From contig NZ_CP061305.1 of the NCBI RefSeq assembly GCF_018687755.1, positions 62,001 to 126,000 of the forward strand: 64,000 bases of DNA, written 5' to 3'. Under the pieces are notes generated by a model. That model worked only from the letters and a program-made list of their open reading frames with translations. It ran no database searches and was not told the DNA's origin. Source of the DNA: Polynucleobacter sp. JS-Mosq-20-D10. Its GTDB lineage: Bacteria > Pseudomonadota > Gammaproteobacteria > Burkholderiales > Burkholderiaceae. This document shows positions 52,221 to 60,571 of this stretch, piece by piece (position 1 is the stretch's first letter; each line of letters starts with the position of its first letter). The position numbers were made by a program, and so were the translations under genes.

Positions 52221-54518
52221 ATGAATCAACTTGAAGTAATGTTTGGCCAGGCTATTCAGGCTTTGCAAAATGGTAATCCATCCTATGCTGAAACTGTGTT
52301 GCTTGGCCTTTTAAAACAAAATCCGTCATTTTTTCCTGCGCTGCAAATAGTCGGGATGTTAAAGGCTTCTGCTGGTAATGATAAGGAGGCTGTTAATTAT
52401 CTGAGCAAAGCGGCCAAAATTAATCCAAATGACCCTGCCCTTCAATATAACCTTGGTAAAGCACTATCCTCCCTTGGCAGGCATCAGGATGCATTAGTAC
52501 ACCACGTCAAAGCTACAAAATTAGCCCCTGGCAATGGAGAGGCTTGGTTAAATTATGGAATTTCATTAACCTATCTAAGACGTCCAAATGATGCGCTAGA
52601 AGCCTTTCGGCATTCACTCAGCATTAATCCCCAGTGCAAGCTATCTTTTTATAACCAAGGGCTAGCTTTTAAGCGCTTATCCCAAGCTGAGCAGGCTAAG
52701 GACTCATTCATGCAGGCCTTAAAGTTGGATTCTCAATTTTACGAGGCCTGCATTGAGTTAGGGGTGATTTATTTAGAGCAAAAGAACACAATCAATGCGC
52801 TAAAGATTTATGAAACTGCTGTCAGTATTCGCCCCAATTCATTTGAGGGGTGGCTAAATTACACAGTCTGCTTGATATTAAGACATCAATTTCAAGAAGC
52901 GTTAATTTCGAATATGCGAGCCTTGGAATTAAGATCCGATCTTTATGAGGGTTGGGCAAACCAAGGCTTAATCTTGCTGAGATTAGGTAGGCTTGAGGAC
53001 GCTTTAGAGGCTAATGAGAAGGCCCTAGCCATGGGCTCGGGCCGATTTGATGCCATCATCAATAAGGGCATTATTCTCAGCGAAATGGGCAGGTATGCAG
53101 ATGCAATCCCATTTTTAGAAGAGGGAATGTTGCTTAAGCCTGATTATGCGGATCTGCTAGGACTTATAGTTCACGCAAAATCACAAATAGCCTCTTGGGA
53201 GGGCTTAGAAAATCTTTTCAATGAATTAGTTTCCAAGATTGAATTAGGTGAAAGGGTTACGCTTCCATTTTCTTTGCTTTCCGCCGTGGACTCTCCAGAT
53301 CTTCAAAAAAAAGCAGCCGAAGTCTGGGTGAAAGATATGTTTGATGTCATAGCAACTCATGGGGCAACCCCTAAGCTTGGGGGAGAGAAAAATAAAATCC
53401 GAGTTGGATATTTTTCATCTGATTTTAGGAGTCACCCAGTAGGGTTTGTTGTAAAAAATATTATTCAACTTCATAACAGTGACGACTTTGAGATATATGG
53501 CTTCTTTCTCAATGAGGCTACTGACGATGAAGTTGGCAATGAATTAAGACTCCTTTTTAAGCAATCCTTTGATTTGTATAGTCTCAGCAGTTTGCAGGCA
53601 GAGGCTTTGGTTCGTGATCAGATGTTAGATATTGCAGTTGACCTCAATAGCCATACCGGGCTTAATCGCATGCAGTTGTTTTCAAAGCGGATTGCGCCTA
53701 TCCAAATTGGATTTCTGGGTTATGCGGGCACATCAGGTGCTAATTTCTACGATTATCTGGTGTCTGATGAGGTCTGCATTCCCAGTGAGAGTCAGCCTTT
53801 TTACAGTGAAAAAATTGCATACCTCCCTGGATCCTGTTTCCCGGCTGATTCAGCTATATCATATGGTGAGTTGGACGAGCCTCCAAGTAGGCAGAGTCAA
53901 GGGTTACCAAATTCAGGATTCATTTTTGCTTGCTTTAACAATGTATTTAAAATAACCCCGGCGATATTTAGAGTCTGGATGCGTCTATTGCAGCAGGTGC
54001 CAAATAGTGTCTTGTGGTTTTCGAAATCGTCACCGCAAGTAATTATTAATCTTAAAAATTATGCGACGCAGATGGGGGTTGATTCTGACCGCTTAATTTT
54101 CTCTGATCGCACAGAAAAAAGGCGAGATCACCTCAATCGATTGCAATTAGCAGATCTTTTTTTGGATACCCCAAATTACAATGCGCACACAACTGCTGCG
54201 GATGCCTTGTGGGCTGAAGTTCCTGTGCTGACCCTTATTGGCAAGTCATTTGCTGCTCGTGTTGCTGCCAGTCAGCTAAGTTCTTTGGGCATGCATGAGT
54301 TGATTACGAGCAGTGAGTCAGAATATTTTGATCTAGCCTTGAGCTTGTCGAAAAATCCTGAACAACTTAAGTTGATAAAAGAAAAGTTGAGCACACAGAG
54401 ATTGAGTTCGAAGCTATTTGACACCCACGTTTTTACTCGGAACTTAGAGAGTGCTTACAAAGATATGTATCGAGTATCGAAGGCTGGAATACCAGTAACA
54501 CATCTTTATCCTAATTAA
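52221..54518 (+). CDS. TPR protein with GT41 (O-GlcNAc transferase-like) domain, third paralog
   Basis: The 765-residue product has about nine TPRs (1 to about 320) and a GT41 domain distantly related to copies 1 and 2. It keeps the first-lobe His in DFRSHPVGF near residue 405, then FLGYAGTSGANFYDYL, CFNNVFKITPAIF, and YNAHTTAADALWAEVPVL. Thus it looks like a complete catalytic set. It points away from the copy 2 operon. The target is unknown; no database search was possible. Confidence 0.85.
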   Translation: MNQLEVMFGQAIQALQNGNPSYAETVLLGLLKQNPSFFPALQIVGMLKASAGNDKEAVNYLSKAAKINPNDPALQYNLGKALSSLGRHQDALVHHVKATKLAPGNGEAWLNYGISLTYLRRPNDALEAFRHSLSINPQCKLSFYNQGLAFKRLSQAEQAKDSFMQALKLDSQFYEACIELGVIYLEQKNTINALKIYETAVSIRPNSFEGWLNYTVCLILRHQFQEALISNMRALELRSDLYEGWANQGLILLRLGRLEDALEANEKALAMGSGRFDAIINKGIILSEMGRYADAIPFLEEGMLLKPDYADLLGLIVHAKSQIASWEGLENLFNELVSKIELGERVTLPFSLLSAVDSPDLQKKAAEVWVKDMFDVIATHGATPKLGGEKNKIRVGYFSSDFRSHPVGFVVKNIIQLHNSDDFEIYGFFLNEATDDEVGNELRLLFKQSFDLYSLSSLQAEALVRDQMLDIAVDLNSHTGLNRMQLFSKRIAPIQIGFLGYAGTSGANFYDYLVSDEVCIPSESQPFYSEKIAYLPGSCFPADSAISYGELDEPPSRQSQGLPNSGFIFACFNNVFKITPAIFRVWMRLLQQVPNSVLWFSKSSPQVIINLKNYATQMGVDSDRLIFSDRTEKRRDHLNRLQLADLFLDTPNYNAHTTAADALWAEVPVLTLIGKSFAARVAASQLSSLGMHELITSSESEYFDLALSLSKNPEQLKLIKEKLSTQRLSSKLFDTHVFTRNLESAYKDMYRVSKAGIPVTHLYPN

Positions 54519-54574
54519 TTAAAGCTTCCCTATCCACTCTTTGACCTATGACCTCACTAAGCGCAATTAGAAAA

Positions 54575-54997
54575 TTATTTCTTAAGGTTATCCCGAATTT
54601 CTCGCAATAAGATAATGTCCTCGGCTTCTGGGGTTGCAGGAGGGGCATCCATTAGTCTAACTTTATTCACTAACTTCACCATCTGAAAAATTACAAATGC
54701 CAATAAGATGAAGTTGATGGAAATGGTAATGAAATTGCCATAAGCAAAGATTGGAACCCCAGCTTTTTTTAGGGCGTCAAATGTTCTAGGAACTCCTTCT
54801 GGAATATGACCTAAAACTACAAATAGGTTTGTAAAGTCGATATGACCCCCTAAAAGGGTCGAAATTACCGGCATGACGATGTCGTTTACTAGGGAATCAA
54901 CAATTTTTCCAAAAGCCCCGCCAATAATTACACCAACCGCTAAATCAATGACGTTACCCTTAACTGCAAAGTCCCGAAATTCCTTTAAAACGGCCAT
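54575..54997 (-). CDS. mscL: Large-conductance mechanosensitive channel
   Basis: MscL opens under strong membrane tension during hypo-osmotic shock. The 140-residue length matches E. coli (136). The first helix carries FRDFAVKGNVIDLAVGVIIG near residues 7-26, and the second helix is NFILLAFVIFQMVKLVN. The C-terminal cytoplasmic helix (EDIILLREIRDNLKK) is intact. It is convergent with the third TPR gene and divergent from petA. Confidence 0.97.
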   Translation of the reverse strand: MAVLKEFRDFAVKGNVIDLAVGVIIGGAFGKIVDSLVNDIVMPVISTLLGGHIDFTNLFVVLGHIPEGVPRTFDALKKAGVPIFAYGNFITISINFILLAFVIFQMVKLVNKVRLMDAPPATPEAEDIILLREIRDNLKK

Positions 54998-55051
54998 AAA
55001 TACCTTTCATTTCACATGGATTGAGGTTAACTCAAAATTAACCCCATAACT

Positions 55052-55081
55052 TTGATGAATACCCCATTTTTACTTTAAAAT
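55052..55081 (+). promoter_or_regulatory. Likely sigma70 promoter for petABC
   Basis: TTGATG at 55052-55057 and TAAAAT at 55076-55081, with an 18-base spacer, lie 52 bases before the petA ATG. The boxes match the consensus at four and five of six positions. The first gene of the bc1 operon follows, so this is a plausible promoter. Confidence 0.45.
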
Positions 55082-55133
55082 CTCACCTTTAAGTATTTTT
55101 ACCTATAAATGCTCTTTTCGAGGAATTTTGTAA

Positions 55134-55736
55134 ATGAGTGACAAGCCCAGTATGGATAAGGATCGCCGTAATTGGTTGATCGCCACTTCAGCAGTCGGCG
55201 GTGTTGGTGCAGCTGCAGCCCTTTACCCTTTTGTGGACAGTTTTCAGCCTTCTGAGCGCGCCAAAGCCGCCGGAGCTGCTGTTGAGATCGATATATCCGG
55301 TATGCAGCCAGACGAAATGCGTATGGTTGAGTGGCGCGGTAAGCCAGTTTGGGTGGTGCGCCGCACTCCTGAGCAAGTTGCCGAGCTTTCCAAGATTGAT
55401 GCAGAGCTCGCAGACCCTGATTCTTTAAGGGATCCTGCCCAATTTACCCCGCCTTATGCGCAAAATCAATGGCGCTCAATTAAGCCTGAATATATGGTTG
55501 TAGTTGGTATTTGCACCCATTTAGGATGCTCGCCTACGCCCAAGTTTGAGGCGGGCGCTCAGCCTTCTTTGCCTAATACGTGGCAGGGCGGCTTCCTCTG
55601 CCCATGCCATGGCTCAACTTTTGACATGGCCGGCCGCGTATTTAAAAACAAACCAGCACCAGACAATATGGAAGTGCCGCCACACATGTATTTGAGCGAC
55701 ACCAAAATTCTGGTCGGCGAAGATAAGAAGGCCTAA
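55134..55736 (+). CDS. petA: Cytochrome bc1 complex Rieske iron-sulfur subunit
   Basis: The Rieske protein carries electrons from ubiquinol to cytochrome c1. The 200-residue product has an N-terminal twin-arginine-like KDRRNWL followed by a membrane helix, so it is probably placed by the Tat system encoded at 42455-44016. The 2Fe-2S ligands are in CTHLGC (Cys127, His129) and CPCHG (Cys156, His159), with the disulfide cysteines between. AGGAATTT precedes the ATG. Confidence 0.97.
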   Translation: MSDKPSMDKDRRNWLIATSAVGGVGAAAALYPFVDSFQPSERAKAAGAAVEIDISGMQPDEMRMVEWRGKPVWVVRRTPEQVAELSKIDAELADPDSLRDPAQFTPPYAQNQWRSIKPEYMVVVGICTHLGCSPTPKFEAGAQPSLPNTWQGGFLCPCHGSTFDMAGRVFKNKPAPDNMEVPPHMYLSDTKILVGEDKKA

Positions 55737-55746
55737 GGAGATATAA

Positions 55747-57147
55747 ATGGCATTTCAAGAAAAAGAAGTCCCAGCAAACGCATCCGCCGCAGTGAAACTG
55801 ATGGCGTGGGTTGATTCGCGTTTACCTGTGACTGATGCATTTAAGCGTCACATGAGTGAGTATTACGCTCCAAAAAACCTGAATTTTTTCTATATTTTTG
55901 GCGCGTTAGCTATAGTTGTGTTGGCAATTCAGATCATTACCGGCATTTTCTTGGTAATGAACTACAAGCCAGATGCAGCTAAGGCCTTTGAATCTGTTGA
56001 ATACATCATGCGCGAAGTGCCATGGGGCTGGTTGATCCGCTACATGCACTCCACTGGCGCTTCAATGTTCTTTGTAGTGGTTTACATGCACATGTTCCGT
56101 GGCTTGATCTACGGTTCATATCGCAAGCCACGTGAGTTAATTTGGATTTTTGGTTGCGCAATCTTCTTGTGCTTGATGGGTGAAGCATTCTTTGGTTACT
56201 TGCTCCCATGGGGTCAAATGTCCTATTGGGGCGCTCAAGTGATCGTGAACTTGTTCTCTGCCATTCCATTGATTGGCCCAGATCTATCTTTGTGGTTGCG
56301 TGGTGACTACGTAGTCGGTGATGCAACCTTAAATCGCTTCTTCGCATTCCACGTAATTGCTATTCCACTCGTCTTGATCGGTTTGGTAGCTGCACATATT
56401 CTTGCATTGCATGAAGTAGGATCCAACAATCCAGACGGCGTAGAAATCAAAAATACACTTGATGCAAATGGCCATCCAGTTGATGGCATTCCATTCCACC
56501 CGTACTATAGCGTTCATGACGTTATGTATTTGGGTGGTTTCTTGATCATTTTTGCCTCGATTGTTTTCTTTGCTCCAGAAATGGGTGGATATTTCTTGGA
56601 AGCGAATAACTTCATTCCAGCAAATCCATTCGTTACTCCAACGCACATTGCACCGGTATGGTATTTCACACCGTTCTATTCAATGCTACGCGCAACAACA
56701 TCTAACTTCTTATTGCCATTGTGGATTTTCTTGGCGGTGATTTTGTCGATGTTCGCCCTGAAGTCTAATGATTTCAAAGTCAAAGGCGCATGTGCAGCAA
56801 TCGCATTGGTATTGGCTGCCGGTTTCTATGCGTTTGATGCGAAGTTTTGGGGTGTTGTGATTATGGGTGGCTCCGTTGTGATCCTCTTCTTCTTGCCATG
56901 GTTAGATCATTCTCCGGTGAAATCGATTCGTTACCGCCCACAGTTCCACAAATACATCTATGGCATCTTTGTCGTGACCTTTGTGATTTTGGGTTATTTG
57001 GGTATCGAGGCGCCATCACCAGTATTTGAAAAGATTTCTCAGATTTGTACTATTTATTATCTGGGCTTCTTCTTGGCGATGCCTTTCTGGAGCAAGCTTG
57101 GTACGTTCAAGCCAGTTCCAACTCGCGTTACTTTTAAGTCCCATTAA
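55747..57147 (+). CDS. petB: Cytochrome b of the bc1 complex
   Basis: Cytochrome b holds two b hemes and the ubiquinol and ubiquinone sites. The 466-residue product has eight or more membrane helices, heme-ligand histidines in the second and fourth helices (RYMHSTGASMFFVVVYMHMF; FFAFHVIAIP), GYLLPWGQMSYWGAQVI, and the quinol-site PEW-like region APVWYF. It lies between petA and petC with short gaps, the standard fbc order. Confidence 0.97.
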   Translation: MAFQEKEVPANASAAVKLMAWVDSRLPVTDAFKRHMSEYYAPKNLNFFYIFGALAIVVLAIQIITGIFLVMNYKPDAAKAFESVEYIMREVPWGWLIRYMHSTGASMFFVVVYMHMFRGLIYGSYRKPRELIWIFGCAIFLCLMGEAFFGYLLPWGQMSYWGAQVIVNLFSAIPLIGPDLSLWLRGDYVVGDATLNRFFAFHVIAIPLVLIGLVAAHILALHEVGSNNPDGVEIKNTLDANGHPVDGIPFHPYYSVHDVMYLGGFLIIFASIVFFAPEMGGYFLEANNFIPANPFVTPTHIAPVWYFTPFYSMLRATTSNFLLPLWIFLAVILSMFALKSNDFKVKGACAAIALVLAAGFYAFDAKFWGVVIMGGSVVILFFLPWLDHSPVKSIRYRPQFHKYIYGIFVVTFVILGYLGIEAPSPVFEKISQICTIYYLGFFLAMPFWSKLGTFKPVPTRVTFKSH

Positions 57148-57176
57148 TTCAGATACCCGAGAAATTAGGAACTAGT

Positions 57177-57950
57177 ATGAAACGAATTTTGCACACTGTA
57201 ATGGGCGTCTGTCAGGCGACAGTCTTGATTGCCGCCCTTGGTTTTGGTTTAACTGCAAATGCAAGTGAGGGTGGTTTCCCGTTGGAGACTGCACCAAATC
57301 GCGTTAGCAACAATGCTTCTTTGCAAAACGGCGCCAAGATATTTGTGAACTATTGCTTGAACTGTCATTCAGCTACTAGCATGCGTTATAGCCGCTTACG
57401 TGACATTGGTCTGACAGATCAGCAAATTAAAGATAACTTAATTTTGTCGGACGCTAAAGTTGGTGACTTGATGACTATTTCAATGTCACCCAAAGATGGC
57501 AAGGCGTTCTTTGGTAAAACTCCTCCAGACTTGTCTGTTGAAGCGCGAGCACGTGGCACGGATTGGCTCTATACCTATTTCCGTACTTTCTACAAAGATG
57601 ACACCACTCAAACCGGGTGGAATAACTTGGTGTATCCAAACGTTGGTATGCCTCATGTTCTTTGGCAGTTGCAGGGTGAGCGAGCTGCAAAGTTTGAAGA
57701 GCGTCCGGATCCACACGATGCAAGCCGTGTAGAGAAAAAATTTGTTGGATTTGAGCAGTTGACTCCAGGAACAATGAAGTCACAAGAGTATGACGACAAC
57801 ATTGCTGACTTGGTTGCCTTCATGTCATGGATGGCTGAGCCAGTGCAACTTGAGCGTAAGCGTTTGGGTGTGATTGTGCTGATCTTCTTGGCAATCTTCA
57901 CGCTGGTAGCTTCACGTTTGAATAAGGCTTACTGGAAAGACATTCACTAA
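57177..57950 (+). CDS. petC: Cytochrome c1 of the bc1 complex
   Basis: Cytochrome c1 accepts electrons from the Rieske protein and passes them to soluble cytochrome c. The 257-residue product has a signal peptide (to about residue 30), the heme motif CLNCH at residue 60, the conserved GPK-like loop region, a Met ligand region near GMPHVLWQL, and a C-terminal anchor helix (LGVIVLIFLAIFTLVAS). It ends the petABC operon. Confidence 0.96.
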   Translation: MKRILHTVMGVCQATVLIAALGFGLTANASEGGFPLETAPNRVSNNASLQNGAKIFVNYCLNCHSATSMRYSRLRDIGLTDQQIKDNLILSDAKVGDLMTISMSPKDGKAFFGKTPPDLSVEARARGTDWLYTYFRTFYKDDTTQTGWNNLVYPNVGMPHVLWQLQGERAAKFEERPDPHDASRVEKKFVGFEQLTPGTMKSQEYDDNIADLVAFMSWMAEPVQLERKRLGVIVLIFLAIFTLVASRLNKAYWKDIH

Positions 57951-58028
57951 GCTAAGGTTTTTAAGAGTTAAAGTCGCAGTTGTTTGTGCGTTTGATGTAT
58001 TGAAGTAGATATTTAAGGAAATAAATTT

Positions 58029-58640
58029 ATGATGGTGTTGTACTCGGGCACAAACTGCCCATTCTCGCAACGCTGCCGTCTGGTGCTTTTCGAAAAAGGC
58101 ATGGACTTTGAAATCCGTGATGTGGACTTGTTTAACAAGCCAGAAGACATCTCGGTGATGAACCCTTATGGCCAAGTTCCAATCTTGGTCGAACGTGATT
58201 TGATTTTGTATGAGTCAAATATCATCAACGAATACATTGATGAGCGTTTTCCTCATCCGCAATTACTGCCGCCTGATCCTGTTGCTCGCGCACGCGCACG
58301 CCTCTTCCTTTTCAATTTTGAGAAAGAGTTGTTCGTACACGTTGCAGCCCTAGAGAATGAAAAAGGCAAAGCAGCTGAGAAGTCTCATGAAAAAGCGCGC
58401 TTAGCGATTCGTGATCGCTTAACTCAGCTTGCACCCATTTTTGTGAAGAATAAGTACATGCTGGGTGAAGAGTTTTCTATGCTTGATGTAGCAATCGCTC
58501 CTTTATTGTGGCGTTTGGAGCATTACGGCATTGATCTCTCACGCAATGCAGCCCCACTCTTGAAGTACGCTGAGCGTATTTTCAGCAGACCTGCCTACAT
58601 TGAGGCATTGACTCCATCAGAAAAGGTAATGCGTCGCTAA
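58029..58640 (+). CDS. sspA: Stringent starvation protein A
   Basis: SspA is a glutathione-S-transferase-fold protein without GST activity that binds RNA polymerase in E. coli. The 203-residue product has a thioredoxin-like N-domain with GTNCPFSQRCRLVLFEKGMD and the VPILVERDLILYESNIINEY segment, then an all-helical C-domain. AGGA lies 9 bases before the ATG. It sits after petC and before sspB, as in many beta- and gammaproteobacteria. Confidence 0.95.
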   Translation: MMVLYSGTNCPFSQRCRLVLFEKGMDFEIRDVDLFNKPEDISVMNPYGQVPILVERDLILYESNIINEYIDERFPHPQLLPPDPVARARARLFLFNFEKELFVHVAALENEKGKAAEKSHEKARLAIRDRLTQLAPIFVKNKYMLGEEFSMLDVAIAPLLWRLEHYGIDLSRNAAPLLKYAERIFSRPAYIEALTPSEKVMRR

Positions 58641-58671
58641 GCGGCTCATTACTCAGGCTGGCAGAATAAGC

Positions 58672-59073
58672 ATGTCTGATATTCCAAGCAATAAACCCTA
58701 CCTAATCCGTGCCCTACATCAGTGGTGCACGGATTTTGGTTTTACGCCCTTCATGGCTGTCTTTGTGGACTCTAGTGTTGAAGTGCCGATGGAGTTTGTG
58801 AAGAAGAATGAAATTGTTTTAAATCTCTCCCTTGAGGCCTGTCACCAGCTGAATTTGGATAACGACTGGATCAGTTTTCAGGCAAGATTTGGCGGAGTGC
58901 CAAGAAAAATTATGGTTCCAGTGAGTCATGTTTTAGCAATCTATGCCCGAGAAAATGGCCAGGGAATGTCCTTTCCCTTTGATGCAAGTCAGGCCGACAA
59001 ACTCAAAGATGTCAGCCCCGAGAATGCTGAAAAGCCAAAAGCAAGCAGACCTTCCTTAACAATTGTGAAATAG
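58672..59073 (+). CDS. sspB: ClpXP adaptor SspB
   Basis: SspB delivers ssrA-tagged proteins to the ClpXP protease. The 133-residue product has the substrate-binding barrel with TPFMAVFVDSSVEVPMEFVK near residues 24-43, FQARFGGVPRKIMVPVSHV, and a Pro/Lys-rich linker ending in RPSLTIVK, the ClpX-binding tail. It lies 31 bases after sspA. tRNA-Thr follows 17 bases after its stop. Confidence 0.95.
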   Translation: MSDIPSNKPYLIRALHQWCTDFGFTPFMAVFVDSSVEVPMEFVKKNEIVLNLSLEACHQLNLDNDWISFQARFGGVPRKIMVPVSHVLAIYARENGQGMSFPFDASQADKLKDVSPENAEKPKASRPSLTIVK

Positions 59074-59090
59074 GTTAAAATATTCCCGTT

Positions 59091-59166
59091 GCCCCTTTAG
59101 CTCATCTGGTAGAGCAACTGATTTGTAATCAGTAGGTGGTCTGTTCGAGTCGGACAAGGGGCACCA
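59091..59166 (+). tRNA. tRNA-Thr (anticodon TGT)
   Basis: The gene is 76 bases with an encoded 3' CCA. The acceptor stem GCCCCTT / AAGGGGC, D-arm GCTC/GAGC, anticodon stem ACTGA/TCAGT and T-stem GTCTG/CGGAC all form. The anticodon TGT is at 59124-59126, giving threonine. The T-loop is TTCGAGT. It is transcribed alone or with sspAB and followed by a terminator. Confidence 0.97.
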
Positions 59167-59174
59167 AAAAATAT

Positions 59175-59208
59175 AAGGCTCACTGCTTCGTTGCAAGTGG
59201 GCCTTTTT
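59175..59208 (+). terminator. Terminator after tRNA-Thr
   Basis: AAGGCTCACT at 59175-59184 pairs with AGTGGGCCTT at 59196-59205 with one G-T wobble, and five T residues follow from 59204. It ends the tRNA transcript before the methyltransferase gene, which starts 43 bases later. Confidence 0.88.
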
Positions 59209-59251
59209 CCTTAGTGGTTCTGTGTCAGGTGCATATAACTTAGGGTTGATT

Positions 59252-59815
59252 ATGAAGCTACATATGGGGTGTGGAAACAAGAGGTTGGAGGGGTTTATAA
59301 ATGTTGACAAATTCAAAACTGAATCAGTTGATGAGTTAGTTGACTTAGAGATAACGCCTTGGCCGTGGGCTGATAATTCTTGTGAAGAAATGCGCTTCAT
59401 TCATGCTTTAGAGCATATGGGGCAGTCCACCGATCTATATTTAACCATAATCAAGGAAATATATAGAGTGTCAAAAGATGGGGCATTGCTGGTAATACAC
59501 GTTCCCCATCCTCGAAGTGACGATTATTTGGGCGACCCAACCCATTGCAGACCCATAACACCACAATCAATAAGCCTATTCGATAAGAAGTTAAATGATG
59601 AGTGGAAGGCTGGGGGTATATCTGCAGCCACAACACTAGCGCATTATCTTGGTGTGGATATTCGAATAGAGGAAGTGAAAAACCTTCTTCATCCCTATTG
59701 GCATGAACAGTTAATATCCGGGAAAATTAAGGAAGAGCAACTAAATATTATCGCCATGGGTCAGAACAATGTGATAACTGAGGTCCACATGAATTGCCGT
59801 ATTTACAAAAAATAA
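59252..59815 (+). CDS. SAM-dependent methyltransferase-like protein
   Basis: The ATG at 59252, with AGGG 6 bases before it, gives 187 residues; the frame is open to 59222, inside the tRNA terminator leader. The start KLHMGCGNKRLEGFINVD matches the SAM-binding motif I of class I methyltransferases, and FIHALEHM is a later core strand. It resembles enzymes found in surface-polysaccharide clusters. The acceptor is unknown. The DNA is AT-rich. The next gene starts 13 bases later. Confidence 0.7.
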   Translation: MKLHMGCGNKRLEGFINVDKFKTESVDELVDLEITPWPWADNSCEEMRFIHALEHMGQSTDLYLTIIKEIYRVSKDGALLVIHVPHPRSDDYLGDPTHCRPITPQSISLFDKKLNDEWKAGGISAATTLAHYLGVDIRIEEVKNLLHPYWHEQLISGKIKEEQLNIIAMGQNNVITEVHMNCRIYKK

Positions 59816-59828
59816 ATTTTTATACGAT

Positions 59829-60551
59829 ATGAAAATTGGTCTAATACAGTCACGTGGTCTTGGAGACATCATCATCGCGTTGCCGATTGCAAGGCATTTT
59901 TACGAGAGTGGGGATGAGGTTTTTTGGCCAATTAATGAAAGTTTTTTGCCTTCATTCCAAGAGGCTACTCCTTGGGTCAACTGGATTGGAATTGGGTGGT
60001 CAGACCCAATAAATTTCGACTATATGTATCAAGTGCCGATGGATATTTTGCATAAAGTTAGTGTCAATAAGGTGTTATCGCTGTACCACTACCTAAGTAC
60101 ACATAAGGACTTGCCTAATAAATTGCTTCAGTCAACTCTAAAGTTTGATCAATATAAATATGCAGTTAGCAATGTCCCTTTCTCAAAAAAATGGACTTTA
60201 GCAAATTGTCTAAAAAGGAATATAGATAGAGAAAGTAATTTATTTGATAAATTAGTTAAGCAAGAGAAATACATGGTCATCCACCAGCAGGGGTCAGATT
60301 TTTCGAAAAAGTTTAATGTCGATGACGCCAAAAATAAAGGGTATCAAATTATTGAAATATCGGAAGTAACAGACAATATTTTTGATTGGCTAAAAGTCTT
60401 AGAAAACGCTAAAGCGCTGGTTTTGATTGATTCGGTATTTTCAAATTTAGTTGAGCAGTTGGGTATTGGGGAAAATGTTCCAAAATATTTTGGAGTTAGA
60501 TCCGATGCAATGTTTACGCCTGTACTTTTAGGAAATTGGCAATATATTTAA
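59829..60551 (+). CDS. Glycosyltransferase-like protein (GT9/heptosyltransferase fold)
   Basis: The 240-residue protein starts KIGLIQSRGLGDIIIALPIA, typical of GT-B heptosyltransferase-like (GT9) enzymes, and has a C-terminal LIDSVFSNLVEQLGI segment like their nucleotide-sugar site. At 240 residues it is shorter than usual GT9 enzymes (about 320-350), so it may be reduced. The DNA is AT-rich. It pairs with the methyltransferase, suggesting a small glycan-modification islet. It is convergent with the transporter gene. Confidence 0.6.
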   Translation: MKIGLIQSRGLGDIIIALPIARHFYESGDEVFWPINESFLPSFQEATPWVNWIGIGWSDPINFDYMYQVPMDILHKVSVNKVLSLYHYLSTHKDLPNKLLQSTLKFDQYKYAVSNVPFSKKWTLANCLKRNIDRESNLFDKLVKQEKYMVIHQQGSDFSKKFNVDDAKNKGYQIIEISEVTDNIFDWLKVLENAKALVLIDSVFSNLVEQLGIGENVPKYFGVRSDAMFTPVLLGNWQYI

Positions 60552-60571
60552 GAAATATATTGCACATCTTA

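Noticed and set aside
52221..53200. Tandem repeats in the TPR genes as a CRISPR or DNA repeat array.
   Set aside because: The repeat is at protein level (34-residue units) and is not conserved in DNA; there are no regular spacers and no cas genes. No CRISPR array was seen anywhere in the window.
59056..59400. Antisense frame of 114 codons across tRNA-Thr, with a product containing SNRPPTDYKSVALPDEL.
   Set aside because: It reads the tRNA gene backwards. This peptide is a familiar false product of tRNA genes in automatic annotation; the tRNA folds perfectly and the frame has no family match.
59144..60571. A second copy of the tRNA-Thr 3' end as an integration (att) site behind the islet.
   Set aside because: I looked for the last 20 bases of the tRNA up to the transporter gene and saw no repeat, and there is no integrase.
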